Of a DNA stretch of 64,000 nt, positions 26,949-36,903 are shown piece by piece. Source of the DNA: Pseudomonas sp. BN411. Its GTDB lineage: Bacteria; Pseudomonadota; Gammaproteobacteria; Pseudomonadales; Pseudomonadaceae. Numbering within the stretch: the first letter of the stretch is position 1; each line of letters begins with the position of its first letter. Where the stretch lies: the NCBI RefSeq assembly GCF_029871235.1, contig NZ_SSOM01000073.1, positions 492,011 through 556,010 of the forward strand. Direction: 5' to 3'. Position numbers and translations under genes: made by a program. Below the pieces are notes generated by a model. It saw only the letters and a program-made list of their open reading frames with translations. It searched no databases and was not told the origin of the DNA.

Positions 26949-27928
26949 GGGGAGCCCTGATTCTCCTTGCCCTGCTGTTTTCCACACCACTCTGGGCCGC
27001 CGACGACGCCGAGCAATTGCGCCTGGCCTCCGAGTACCCGGTGGACGGTATGCCTCAGGGCAACCTCTCCGGGCTGGCCCGCTGCGGGGAAGACCTGCTA
27101 GCGGTGTCCGACCGTGTGGATAACCAGCTGTACCGGCTCAAGCCCATTGGCGGTGTGCTCCAGGCTCAGGCGGAGGTGTTTCATGCACCGCCGCCACCGC
27201 CGAGCAGCCTGCCCTGGGGCGTCCGTGCGCGCTCCTGGGCCATCAGCATGCTGCGGGGAAATGAGCTCGATTTTGAAGGCATCAGCTGCGATGCAGCCGG
27301 CAACCGCTATCTGGTCAGCGAGGCCAATGCGGCAGTGCTACAGCTGCCGGTGGCTGGCGATCCGAACTGGCTGCTGCTGCCGGACAACCTGATCCGCCAG
27401 GCTCGCGCCAGCGGCATGCTGTTGCACTTCAACGCCCTGCTCGAGGGCGTCGCCGTCGACCCCAAGGGTGAACGCCTGTGGCTCGCCGCCGAGCGTGAGC
27501 GCCGTGGCCTGATGGTGGTGCACAAGCAGCAATCCACCTGGCGCTGCACCGGCGGCTGCGTGATCTTCAGTGAAGCCGGCACCGAGCCGCCGCCAGCCCC
27601 CATTGGCAGCGAGCAGCAGATGCCGCGCGACTTCTCCGACCTCGCCTACTTCGAGGAAAAACTCTTCACCCTGGAGCGCCTGGCGCACCAGATCTGCCGG
27701 CGCAAGCCGAGCAGTGGCGAAGTGGAGCGCTGCTGGTCCTTCGCCGAGGAAGCCCTGGCCGATACCCGTCGCTATGGCGTGCCTTTCGGCGTGGCCGAGG
27801 CCTTGTGGATAGATGTTGACGGGGCCTGGGTAGGTCTCGACAACGGCGGCAAGGCTCGCGCTGATGGCGAGCGGCGGCCCATCGTCTGGCGCTTCACTGC
27901 GCCGAAAGGCGGCTGGAGCGCGAAATGA
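26945..27928 (+). CDS. Exported esterase-like/phytase-type beta-propeller protein
   Basis: A 327-residue protein with signal peptide MRGALILLALLFSTPLWA cut before ADDAEQ. Repeated blades such as GLARCGEDLLAVSDRVDNQL, DFEGISCDAAGNRYLVSEAN and EGVAVDPKGERLWLAAERE resemble the esterase-like domain of phytase. Two cysteine pairs (ARCG; CTGGC) could form periplasmic disulfides. GTG at 26945 overlaps the parE stop by four bases, and its own stop overlaps the next start (ATGA). The enzymatic role is unknown; the family call rests on blade-like motifs. Confidence 0.72.
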   Translation: MRGALILLALLFSTPLWAADDAEQLRLASEYPVDGMPQGNLSGLARCGEDLLAVSDRVDNQLYRLKPIGGVLQAQAEVFHAPPPPPSSLPWGVRARSWAISMLRGNELDFEGISCDAAGNRYLVSEANAAVLQLPVAGDPNWLLLPDNLIRQARASGMLLHFNALLEGVAVDPKGERLWLAAERERRGLMVVHKQQSTWRCTGGCVIFSEAGTEPPPAPIGSEQQMPRDFSDLAYFEEKLFTLERLAHQICRRKPSSGEVERCWSFAEEALADTRRYGVPFGVAEALWIDVDGAWVGLDNGGKARADGERRPIVWRFTAPKGGWSAK

Positions 27929-28449
27929 CCACACAGACGCCGGGCAAGCGCGCGGGAAGGGTCATGCTGGTGCTCGCATGGGGCATCGGCCTGATCCTGG
28001 CCACGCGTTACTTCGGCGTCTGGGAAAACCGCCAGCACAACCCCAATCGCGCGCCCGAGTCGGTGCACGGCGACGGCTACGTCGAGGTGCGCCTGGCCAG
28101 TAGCCGCCAGGGGCATTACCTGCTGGATGGCCGCATCGACGGCCAGGCCGTGACCTTCCTGCTCGACACTGGCGCCACCCAGGTGGCGGTGCCGGCACGG
28201 GTCGCCGAGCACCTTGGCCTGGCGCCCGGCGCCGCGGTCACCCTGAGTACCGCCAACGGCCGCGTCACCGGCCACCGCACCCAGCTGCAGGACCTGCGCC
28301 TGGGTGACATACGCCTGACCCAGGTGCCAGCGATCATCGTGCCGGGCATGGACGGCGAAGAGGTGCTGCTCGGCATGAGCGCCCTGAAACAACTCGAATT
28401 CACCCAGCGCGACGGCACCCTGGTGCTGCGCCAAGTCACTTCTCCGTGA
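27925..28449 (+). CDS. Membrane-anchored retropepsin-like aspartic protease
   Basis: A 174-residue protein with one N-terminal membrane helix ([20 protein letters not shown], about 13–32) and a periplasmic clan AA aspartic protease domain (TIGR02281 type). The active-site motif is [13 protein letters not shown], with the flap/ligand region [15 protein letters not shown] and [10 protein letters not shown] near the end. One Asp per chain means it must dimerise, as retropepsins do. Start overlaps the previous gene (ATGA) and the stop is 7 bp before parC. Target proteins unknown. Confidence 0.88.
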   Translation: MTTQTPGKRAGRVMLVLAWGIGLILATRYFGVWENRQHNPNRAPESVHGDGYVEVRLASSRQGHYLLDGRIDGQAVTFLLDTGATQVAVPARVAEHLGLAPGAAVTLSTANGRVTGHRTQLQDLRLGDIRLTQVPAIIVPGMDGEEVLLGMSALKQLEFTQRDGTLVLRQVTSP

Positions 28450-28456
28450 GGCACGC

Positions 28457-30715
28457 ATGAGCGAATCCCTCGATCTGAGCCTGGAAGGCGTTGAGCGCCG
28501 CTCCCTGGCCGACTTCACCGAACAGGCCTACCTCAACTATTCCATGTACGTGATCATGGACCGCGCCCTGCCGCATATCGGCGACGGTCTGAAGCCCGTA
28601 CAGCGCCGCATCATCTACGCGATGAGCGAACTGGGCCTGGACGCCGACTCCAAACACAAGAAGTCGGCGCGTACCGTCGGTGACGTGCTCGGCAAGTTCC
28701 ACCCCCATGGCGACTCCGCCTGCTATGAAGCGATGGTGCTGATGGCCCAGCCCTTCAGCTACCGCTACACGCTGGTGGACGGCCAGGGAAACTGGGGTGC
28801 GCCGGACGATCCCAAGTCATTCGCCGCCATGCGTTACACCGAGGCGCGCCTGTCGCGCTATTCGGAAGTCCTGCTGTCCGAACTGGGCCAGGGTACCGTG
28901 GATTGGGTACCGAACTTCGACGGCACCCTGAATGAGCCGGCAACCCTGCCGGCGCGCCTGCCGAACCTGTTGCTCAACGGCACCACCGGCATCGCCGTGG
29001 GCATGGCCACCGACGTTCCGCCGCACAACTTGCGTGAGGTCGCCGCCGCTTGCGTGCGTCTGTTGGACGAGCCGAGCGCCACCGTGGAGCAACTCTGCGA
29101 ACACATTCTCGGCCCGGATTTCCCCACCGAGGCCGAGGTGATCACTCCCCGTGCCGAACTGCTGAAGATTTACGAATCCGGTCGTGGCTCGGTGCGCATG
29201 CGTGCCGTGTACCGCGTGGAAGACGGCGATATCGTCGTCACCGCGCTGCCGCACCAGGTCTCGGGCTCCAAGGTGCTCGAGCAGATCGCCGGCCAGATGC
29301 AGGCCAAGAAACTGCCGATGGTGGCGGACCTGCGCGATGAGTCGGACCACGAGAACCCCACTCGCATCGTCATCATTCCGCGCTCCAACCGCGTGGATGC
29401 CGACGAACTGATGCAGCACCTGTTCGCCACCACGGACCTGGAGTCCAGCTACCGGGTCAACACCAACGTCATCGGTCTGGACGGCAAGCCCCAGGTCAAG
29501 GACCTGCGTACCCTCCTCAGCGAGTGGCTGACCTATCGCATCGGCACCGTGCGCCGTCGTCTGCAGTTCCGCCTGGACAAGGTGGAAAAGCGCCTGCACC
29601 TGTTGGACGGTTTGCTGATCGCCTTCCTCAATCTGGATGAGGTGATCCACATCATCCGGACCGAGGACCAGCCCAAGCAGGTGCTGATGGAACGCTTCGA
29701 TCTCACCGAGATCCAGGCCGACTACATCCTCGACACCCGTCTGCGCCAACTGGCACGCCTGGAAGAGATGAAGATCCGTGGCGAGCAGGAGGAACTGCTG
29801 AAAGAGCAGAAGAAACTGCAGGCCCTGTTGGGCAGCGACACCAAGCTGAAGAAGCTGGTGCGTGAGGAGCTGATCAAGGACGCCGAAACCTACGGCGACA
29901 ACCGCCGTTCCCCCATCGTCGCCCGCGCCGAGGCTCGCGCGCTGTCGGAAACCGAGCTGATGCCCACCGAGCCGGTGACCGTAGTGCTGTCCGAGAAGGG
30001 CTGGGTGCGTTGCGCCAAGGGCCACGATATCGACGCAACCGGCCTGTCCTACAAGGCCGGCGACGGCTTCAAGGCGGCGGCACCGGGCCGTTCGAATCAG
30101 TACGCGGTGTTCATCGATTCCACCGGCCGCAGCTACTCGCTGGCGGCCCACTCGTTGCCCTCGGCCCGTGGCCAGGGCGAGCCGCTCACCGGCCGGCTGA
30201 CGCCGCCACCGGGGGCCAACTTCGACTGCGTGCTGCTGCCCGAGGATGACGCCACCTATGTCATCGCCTCGGACGCCGGCTACGGTTTCGTGGTCAAGGG
30301 CGCCGACCTGCAGGCCAAGAACAAGGCCGGCAAGACGCTGCTCAGCCTGCCGTCCGGCGCCAAGGTAGTGCCGCCACGTCTGGTGCAGAGCGTCGAAGAA
30401 GACTGGTTGGCAGCGGTGACCACCGAGGGCCGCTTGCTGCTGTTCAAGGTCGCCGACCTGCCGCAACTGGCCAAGGGCAAGGGCAACAAGATCATCGGTA
30501 TCCCTGGCGATCGCGTTGCAAGCCGCGAGGAGTACCTCACCGATCTGGCGGTGCTACCGGCCGGTGCAACCCTCGTCCTCCAGGCTGGCAAGCGCACCCT
30601 GTCGCTCAAGGCGGATGATCTGGAGCACTACAAGGGCGAGCGCGGACGCCGTGGGAACAAGCTGCCACGCGGCTTCCAGCGGGTTGACGCGCTGCAGGTG
30701 GAACCGCTCGCCTGA
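28457..30715 (+). CDS. parC: DNA topoisomerase IV subunit A
   Basis: A 752-residue DNA-cleaving subunit. The winged-helix region holds the catalytic Tyr127 in [14 protein letters not shown], and the quinolone region reads [10 protein letters not shown] with Ser87 and Glu91 in the susceptible form. A coiled-coil gate and a C-terminal beta-pinwheel follow ([20 protein letters not shown]). Full length. It lies 7 bp after the aspartic protease gene, so the two topoisomerase IV subunits are in one operon with two exported or membrane proteins between. Confidence 0.97.
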   Translation: MSESLDLSLEGVERRSLADFTEQAYLNYSMYVIMDRALPHIGDGLKPVQRRIIYAMSELGLDADSKHKKSARTVGDVLGKFHPHGDSACYEAMVLMAQPFSYRYTLVDGQGNWGAPDDPKSFAAMRYTEARLSRYSEVLLSELGQGTVDWVPNFDGTLNEPATLPARLPNLLLNGTTGIAVGMATDVPPHNLREVAAACVRLLDEPSATVEQLCEHILGPDFPTEAEVITPRAELLKIYESGRGSVRMRAVYRVEDGDIVVTALPHQVSGSKVLEQIAGQMQAKKLPMVADLRDESDHENPTRIVIIPRSNRVDADELMQHLFATTDLESSYRVNTNVIGLDGKPQVKDLRTLLSEWLTYRIGTVRRRLQFRLDKVEKRLHLLDGLLIAFLNLDEVIHIIRTEDQPKQVLMERFDLTEIQADYILDTRLRQLARLEEMKIRGEQEELLKEQKKLQALLGSDTKLKKLVREELIKDAETYGDNRRSPIVARAEARALSETELMPTEPVTVVLSEKGWVRCAKGHDIDATGLSYKAGDGFKAAAPGRSNQYAVFIDSTGRSYSLAAHSLPSARGQGEPLTGRLTPPPGANFDCVLLPEDDATYVIASDAGYGFVVKGADLQAKNKAGKTLLSLPSGAKVVPPRLVQSVEEDWLAAVTTEGRLLLFKVADLPQLAKGKGNKIIGIPGDRVASREEYLTDLAVLPAGATLVLQAGKRTLSLKADDLEHYKGERGRRGNKLPRGFQRVDALQVEPLA

Positions 30716-30858
30716 CGGTGGCGACGGCGAATTGACGTGGGGCTATGGAGTCCTGCGTCACATTGACGGATGATATGTCCCCTTGCCGTTCCCTGATGAT
30801 GGCAAGGACGAATGAATTCGACTGCAGGCTGCCCACAAGGCGGCCGTGGGTGAGATTG

Positions 30859-31569
30859 ATGAGCGTGCGTTTTCCCCTGGCTTTGATGCTGGCGAGCCTC
30901 CTGGGCCTGGCCGGTTGTGTACATAGCCCACCGATTCCCATGTTTCAGCTGGATGCAGGCACCCCGGAGGTGCCGTCAAAGAAGGCTGGGATGCAAGTAC
31001 TGCTCGGCCCGGTGACCGTGGCCGACTACCTCCAGCGTGAAACCCTCCTGCAACGCCAGGCCGACGGCAGCCTGACCGCTGCCCCGGACGGTCGCTGGGC
31101 TGGCAGCCTGGCTGCGGATATCGACCAGGTTCTCCTGCGTCAGCTGTCCTGGCGCCTGGACAGCCAGCGCCTGGTGCTGGCCCCGGGCAACCCCGGTTTC
31201 ACTCCGGAAGTACAGGTGCTGCTGACCATCAGCCGCCTCGACTCCGGCCCCCAGCGCCCGGCCGTGCTGGAGGCGCAATGGCGCCTGTTGGATCGTGCCG
31301 GTCAGCTGCGTGACAGCCGCCTGGTGCGCCTTGAGGAGCCCCATGCCGGAACCGCCGCCGACCAGGTGCGGGCCCAGAGCAAGCTGCTGCAGCAACTGGC
31401 CGAGCAACTGGCCGCTGCCGTGAAGCCCCTGGAAGGCCAGCCGGTTGCAGTCGAGGCGCCGCGCAAGCCGTCAGCTGCCAATCAGCCGGCCAAGGCCAAG
31501 GAGCCGCAGCCGCCGAAGATCCCCATGGCGGCGCCAGTTCGGACCGACGTGGAAGTCTTCCGCTTCTGA
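30859..31569 (+). CDS. PqiC-family (DUF330) outer-membrane lipoprotein
   Basis: A 236-residue lipoprotein. MSVRFPLALMLASLLGLAGC is a clear lipobox signal with the lipidated Cys in LAGC. The mature part MFQLDAGTP...VLLGPVTVADYLQRETLLQRQ and DGRWAGSLAADIDQVLLRQL is the PqiC/YmbA-type ABC transport auxiliary domain, which in PqiABC helps phospholipid movement across the periplasm. The C-terminal tail is Pro/Ala/Lys-rich. No pqiA or pqiB lies beside it, so it is an orphan. A weak ribosome site GTGAGATTG precedes the ATG. Confidence 0.82.
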   Translation: MSVRFPLALMLASLLGLAGCVHSPPIPMFQLDAGTPEVPSKKAGMQVLLGPVTVADYLQRETLLQRQADGSLTAAPDGRWAGSLAADIDQVLLRQLSWRLDSQRLVLAPGNPGFTPEVQVLLTISRLDSGPQRPAVLEAQWRLLDRAGQLRDSRLVRLEEPHAGTAADQVRAQSKLLQQLAEQLAAAVKPLEGQPVAVEAPRKPSAANQPAKAKEPQPPKIPMAAPVRTDVEVFRF

Positions 31570-31581
31570 TTGCTGGATTGT

Positions 31582-31610
31582 GAAAAAGCCCGCTTGATGC
31601 GGGCTTTTTC
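31582..31610 (+). terminator. Intrinsic terminator of the PqiC-like gene
   Basis: GAAAAAGCCCGC, a five-base loop and GCGGGCTTTTTC form a strong stem with a T-run on the plus strand, 12 bp after the stop codon. Confidence 0.9.
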
Positions 31611-31654
31611 ATGCGTGTTCGTCGGGAGTTCTTCGTCCCGAGGGTGAAGCCAAT

Positions 31655-31730
31655 CCGGCGGGGTGCGCCGTCCGCACCGGCGCAATTTGACGGGGAATCG
31701 AAGCCTCGGTGCGCACAGCGCACCCTACGC
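31655..31730. repeat. Palindromic repeat of the GGGTGCGC/GCGCACCC type
   Basis: GGGTGCGCCGTCCGCACCG (left) and CGGTGCGCACAGCGCACCC (right) are near-inverse copies about 26 bases apart, and each arm is itself an imperfect palindrome. The pair sits between two convergent terminators at 31582 and 31774. It resembles a dispersed Pseudomonas intergenic repeat pair. Confidence 0.65.
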
Positions 31731-31773
31731 TCCAGGCTGTACCCAATTGTCCACTGAGAGCGTCGCAGGCAAA

Positions 31774-31800
31774 GAAAAGCCCGCATCTGCGGGCTTTTTC
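31774..31800 (-). terminator. Intrinsic terminator of the membrane sensor gene
   Basis: On the minus strand, GAAAAAGCCCGCAGATGCGGGCTTTTC forms a stem followed by TTTTC, 13 bp after the end of the sensor gene at 31814. Its stem is nearly the same as the terminator at 31582. Confidence 0.85.
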
Positions 31801-31813
31801 GTCATTTGTGCAT

Positions 31814-33349
31814 TCAGTGCGCGCGAGCTTCATGCATCCGCGACAGCTGGCGTTCCAGCAGCGAAGGATAGGGCTCCAGCAGGCGTTCAACGCAGCAGGC
31901 GCCTTCCGGGCTGGTGATGGCGCGGATACGCGCACGCTGGCGAACCAGGTCGTCCTCGGCAATGGCGCGTTCCACCAGCAGCAGGTTGCGACTGTGCTGG
32001 CTCAGGGCGAGGGCGCTCTGGGTGCTGTCGTTGAGCAGCAGGTCGCCCTGGCTGAGGCCGGAGAGGTCTTCGCCGTGGGTCAGGCCGAGCTGCAGCTGCA
32101 GGGTGATGCCGCTGTCGGCGACCTCGATCTGCAGGGCGTGCCCCAGGGCGCGCATCAGTTCGCCGCAGCAGATCGCGTGGGTCAGGTAGTCCTCGTCGCT
32201 GTCTTTGCTGTGGAAGAGCATCAGGCTGCTGCCGTCGTTCAGGGTCAGCAGTTGGCCGTGGTAGAGACGGGCGGCCTGATCGAGGCAGTCTCGGTAGCGC
32301 TGCAGCAGGTCCATCAGGCGTGCACGCGGCAGTCGGCGCAGTTGGTCCTGGGCGCCCAGCTGGATGGCCAGTACCGCGCTGTTTTGCGGTTCCTCCTGAG
32401 CAACGGGGGCTGGAGCAGGGGCCGGCTCGTCTTCGGCCATTTCCTCGCGCAGTTCGGAGAAGGGATCTTCGTCATCCGGCGTGAACAGCGTGCTCGGCGT
32501 CTCTTCCTCGCCGTCGAAGCTGTTGTCACGCAGGTCGCGGACCTCGAAATGATCCGGATCGTCCTGCTCGTCCTGCTCGTCCTCGAGATAGTCCTCGTCG
32601 GCCTCGGCGTAGTCTTCTTCCGGGATGGGATCGAACTCAGGCTCGGGTTCCGGTTTCTCCGGTACCAGGCGCGCCTGGAGCTGACGGGCCAGGTCGCCGA
32701 TTTCGTCCTGGCGGCCGGCGCCGGGCGCGGGGTCGTCCGGGTCGCGCAGCCAGACACGCAGTTGCAGCAGGGGCGTGGAGATGTGTCGGCCGAGGCGCAG
32801 GCTCAGGGACAGGGTCAGCGCTAGCAGGATCAGGCTGAGCAGGCCCATGCTTTGCAGGCTGATGGTCATGGGCTGTTGGAATTGCTCCATGTCCAGGCTC
32901 AGGCGCAGATGGCCGGCGATCACTTCCTGGAAGGTGATAGGCGTCGAATACAGGCCTTCGGCCTCGCCCAGCAGCCCCTGCTTGGGCCGCGAACCGGCCT
33001 CGGCAAGGATGCGGTTGTCCACGCTGTAGATGGCCGCGTGGGCCACCAGCGGGTTCTTCACCAGGTTGTTGAGCAGCACGTTGAGGCTGAGGATGTCGTT
33101 GGACACCAGCAACTCCGTGGCTGACGCAGCGGTCTGCGCGGTCAGGCTCTGGCCCAGGGCGTCGGCCTGCTGCTGCATGGCCTGCTTGAACTGCATGCCC
33201 ATGACCCAGGCGTAGATCACCAGCGCCAGAGCCACCAACAGCAAGCTGTGGCTGGCGATGCGCAAGGCGATCGGCACGCGCCGCTGGCGCAGGGCATGGA
33301 AGATCAGCAGGAAGAAATTGTCGGGTTTGACAGGCGTGGGCCGGTTCAC
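31814..33349 (-). CDS. Membrane sensor protein with HAMP-like segment and acidic linker
   Basis: A protein of about 511 residues. It has two membrane helices (VPIALRIASHSLLLVALALVIYA and MGLLSLILLALTLSLSLRLG) flanking a periplasmic region of about 120 residues, then a HAMP-like segment, a strongly acidic linker (PEEDYAEADEDYLEDEQDEQ) and a C-terminal domain resembling nucleotide-cyclase-like folds (GSSLMLFHSKDSDEDY, LQLQLGLTHGEDL). Key catalytic residues of cyclases were not recognised. GTG at 33349 is preferred; longer forms would run over the serB start on the other strand. Divergent from serB by 136 bp. It may sense an envelope or energy signal; function unknown. Confidence 0.7.
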   Translation of the reverse strand: MNRPTPVKPDNFFLLIFHALRQRRVPIALRIASHSLLLVALALVIYAWVMGMQFKQAMQQQADALGQSLTAQTAASATELLVSNDILSLNVLLNNLVKNPLVAHAAIYSVDNRILAEAGSRPKQGLLGEAEGLYSTPITFQEVIAGHLRLSLDMEQFQQPMTISLQSMGLLSLILLALTLSLSLRLGRHISTPLLQLRVWLRDPDDPAPGAGRQDEIGDLARQLQARLVPEKPEPEPEFDPIPEEDYAEADEDYLEDEQDEQDDPDHFEVRDLRDNSFDGEEETPSTLFTPDDEDPFSELREEMAEDEPAPAPAPVAQEEPQNSAVLAIQLGAQDQLRRLPRARLMDLLQRYRDCLDQAARLYHGQLLTLNDGSSLMLFHSKDSDEDYLTHAICCGELMRALGHALQIEVADSGITLQLQLGLTHGEDLSGLSQGDLLLNDSTQSALALSQHSRNLLLVERAIAEDDLVRQRARIRAITSPEGACCVERLLEPYPSLLERQLSRMHEARAH

Positions 33350-33485
33350 AGAGCGCGGCTCTTCTCGGACGAAATTGTGGCGCAGTATAGCGAGCGCCCC
33401 TTGCAGGGCAAAGCGCCGAGCATGCTGCGGGCGCCGCGAAAGTGGGTAGAATGTGCGCCTTTTCATGCGCTGAGTGAGGTGCGAC

Positions 33486-34700
<1,215 letters not shown>

Positions 34701-34716
34701 GTGACTGACCGGAAAT

Positions 34717-34744
34717 GAAAAAGCCGCCTTCGGGCGGCTTTTTC
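34717..34744. terminator. Bidirectional terminator between serB and fimX
   Basis: GAAAAAGCCGCC-TTCG-GGCGGCTTTTTC, a UUCG-type tetraloop hairpin with A- and T-runs on both sides, lies between the two convergent genes. Confidence 0.92.
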
Positions 34745-34773
34745 GTGGATGGCGTTCGAGACCGGGCTCGCCC

Positions 34774-36843
34774 TTACTCGTCGCCAGAGGAGAAGTCGTA
34801 GTCCATCGCCTGGCTGGGGCCTTGCAGGTAGTAACCCTGGATGTAGTTGACGCCGGCCTGCCAGAGGGTCGCCAGCACGCTGGCGGTTTCGACGAAGGGT
34901 ACGATGGTCAGCTTGGCCTGGGCATGCAGGCTTGCCAGCAGGGTCTTGAGAACCTCCTGGTTCTCCGCGCGGCCCAGGTCCTGGGTAAAGGAGCCGTCCA
35001 CCTTCACGAAATCGATGGCGAGATGCTTGAGCGTGTTGAACGGGTTGAGTGCGCAGCCGAACTGGCTCAGCGCTACCTGGCAATGCAGCTCGGCGAGACC
35101 CTGGGTCAGCGCCTTGGCCTGTTTCAGGTAGGCGATGGCGTCCGGCTCGCTGAACTGGAAGATCAGCGCATCGGAGGGCAGTCGCGCGGCCTTCAGGGCA
35201 ACGCTCAGCCACGGCAGCAGGGTCTGGTCTTGCAGGCTGGCGCCAGAGAGGTGGACGAAGAGTCGGGTGTTGTGACCCTTGGTGCGATGCTCGGCCAACA
35301 ACTTGATGGAGTTGAGGATCACCCAGCGGTCGATCTTCTCGGCCAGGCCAGCGTCCTTGGCGGCATCGAGGAAATCGACGGGTGGTACTTCCTCGCCCTG
35401 CGAATTGAGCAGGCGCAGCAGCACTTCGTAATGCTCGAAGTTGTCGCCACGCAGGCTGATGATCGGCTGGAACAGCAGGCGGAAGCTGTTGTTCTCCAGC
35501 GCCTGCTGAACCATGGCCACCAGGTTGCCACGGTTGGCCGCAGCGGCCAGTTCTTCGGCCGGGTCGTACAGCTTGAGGCCGTTCAGATCGCCCAGTTCGT
35601 CGGAGCAGCGATGGGCGCGATCCACCACATCCTGGGCTTTGGGCGTGGTTTCGCTGAGCCCGGCGACGCCGACGCACAGGCTGACCTGCACAGTTCGGCT
35701 GCTGACGTCGAAGAGATGGATATCGATCTTCTTCAGCAGGCTTTGCAGGCTTTCTGTCGCCTGCTCAGGCGTGACGCCCTGCTGCAGGACACCAAACACG
35801 TCGTCGCCATAGCGGGCAAGCTGGGCGTCGCCGGCGAAGTGGGCGCGCAGGAGGTTGGCGAGGTCCGTGAGCAGCAGGTCGACGCCGGCGATGCCGACTT
35901 CGGCCAGCAGGCTGGAATAGCGTGCGACGCGAACGTACGCGAGGCTCGACGGCTGGCCGGCCTTGACGGCGCGCTCGGCGGAAACGTCGAGCATTTCGTT
36001 GAAGTGGGAGCGATTGAACAGGCCGGTGACCAGATCCTGGCTACTGATTTCGCGCAGCTTCTCTTCCAGTTCGGCGCTACCGGTTTCGGCGCGGATCACC
36101 ACCTGGATGCAGGGCTCGCCGTCATAGGACGCGGGGGAAAAGTTCATCCGCGCCTGGAAGCTCTGGCCGTCGACCTTGCAGCCGCTGCAGGTGAGCTCGC
36201 CAGCGCCTTCGCCATCGCGGTAATTCTTCAGGAAGTCCTTGAAGCCGGCCTGGTCGGTGCCGGCGATCAGGTCGATCATCGGCATGCCTTCGAGTTCGTC
36301 GCCATCGTCGTAGCCGAACATCTCCACGTAGGCGCGATTGGCATAGATGTGCATGCCGTCGTGGACGTAGGCGATGGCGTCCACGGAGCTGTCCAGCAAC
36401 AACTGACAGCGTTTTTCCGCTTCCCGCAGGCTGACCTCGGCGGCGCGGCGGGCGCGGCGTTGTTCGAGGTTGGCCAGTTCGCGGTTGGCCACCAGCACCA
36501 GGCGCTCGTCCTCGCCTTGGGGCAGGGCGTCCTGGGCGCCGAGTGCCAGGGCTTCGGTGATGAGGTCGGAGTCGTTGTCCTGCACCAGCTGGATGAACGG
36601 AATGTCCTTGGACTGACGGCGGATGCTGTTGAGGGCTTCGCCGGGACTGAGATGTTCGCTGCTTGGGGACGCGATCAGGAGGTCCCAGCTCTGCTGCAGG
36701 GCCTCATTGAGGTCGTCGACGGAAAGGATGCGGTGGACGCGAGTCGCGCGACCGGAATTCCGGAAAAGGCTGACCAGTCGCTCGGCTTCGTTCTGCGAGT
36801 CTTCCAGGATCAGCAGACGGATCGTTTTCTTTTCGATGGCCAT
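34774..36843 (-). CDS. fimX: c-di-GMP receptor FimX (type IV pilus regulation)
   Basis: A 689-residue cytoplasmic protein controlling twitching. In order: a degenerate receiver domain (1–125), PAS (about 140–265), degenerate GGDEF (about 280–430) and degenerate EAL (about 440–680). The GGDEF site reads GDDVF at 346–350 and the EAL site reads EVL at E473–L475, so it is probably inactive as a cyclase/phosphodiesterase and acts as a c-di-GMP sensor, as known for P. aeruginosa FimX. The gene upstream on this strand (60 bp away) is likely co-transcribed. Confidence 0.94.
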   Translation of the reverse strand: MAIEKKTIRLLILEDSQNEAERLVSLFRNSGRATRVHRILSVDDLNEALQQSWDLLIASPSSEHLSPGEALNSIRRQSKDIPFIQLVQDNDSDLITEALALGAQDALPQGEDERLVLVANRELANLEQRRARRAAEVSLREAEKRCQLLLDSSVDAIAYVHDGMHIYANRAYVEMFGYDDGDELEGMPMIDLIAGTDQAGFKDFLKNYRDGEGAGELTCSGCKVDGQSFQARMNFSPASYDGEPCIQVVIRAETGSAELEEKLREISSQDLVTGLFNRSHFNEMLDVSAERAVKAGQPSSLAYVRVARYSSLLAEVGIAGVDLLLTDLANLLRAHFAGDAQLARYGDDVFGVLQQGVTPEQATESLQSLLKKIDIHLFDVSSRTVQVSLCVGVAGLSETTPKAQDVVDRAHRCSDELGDLNGLKLYDPAEELAAAANRGNLVAMVQQALENNSFRLLFQPIISLRGDNFEHYEVLLRLLNSQGEEVPPVDFLDAAKDAGLAEKIDRWVILNSIKLLAEHRTKGHNTRLFVHLSGASLQDQTLLPWLSVALKAARLPSDALIFQFSEPDAIAYLKQAKALTQGLAELHCQVALSQFGCALNPFNTLKHLAIDFVKVDGSFTQDLGRAENQEVLKTLLASLHAQAKLTIVPFVETASVLATLWQAGVNYIQGYYLQGPSQAMDYDFSSGDE

Positions 36844-36903
36844 GGCCTGTGCTTAGCGCCGAACGAGCGCGAATAGGCGACGAATGGTGGATTCGTCGGG
36901 AAT

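Noticed and set aside
28457-28760. Quinolone-resistance change in ParC
   Set aside because: Ser87 and Glu91 are in the susceptible form; nothing unusual seen.
34822-36876. A 684-codon plus-strand frame over fimX
   Set aside because: Shadow of FimX; sequence is low-complexity Val/Gln/Ala without motifs.
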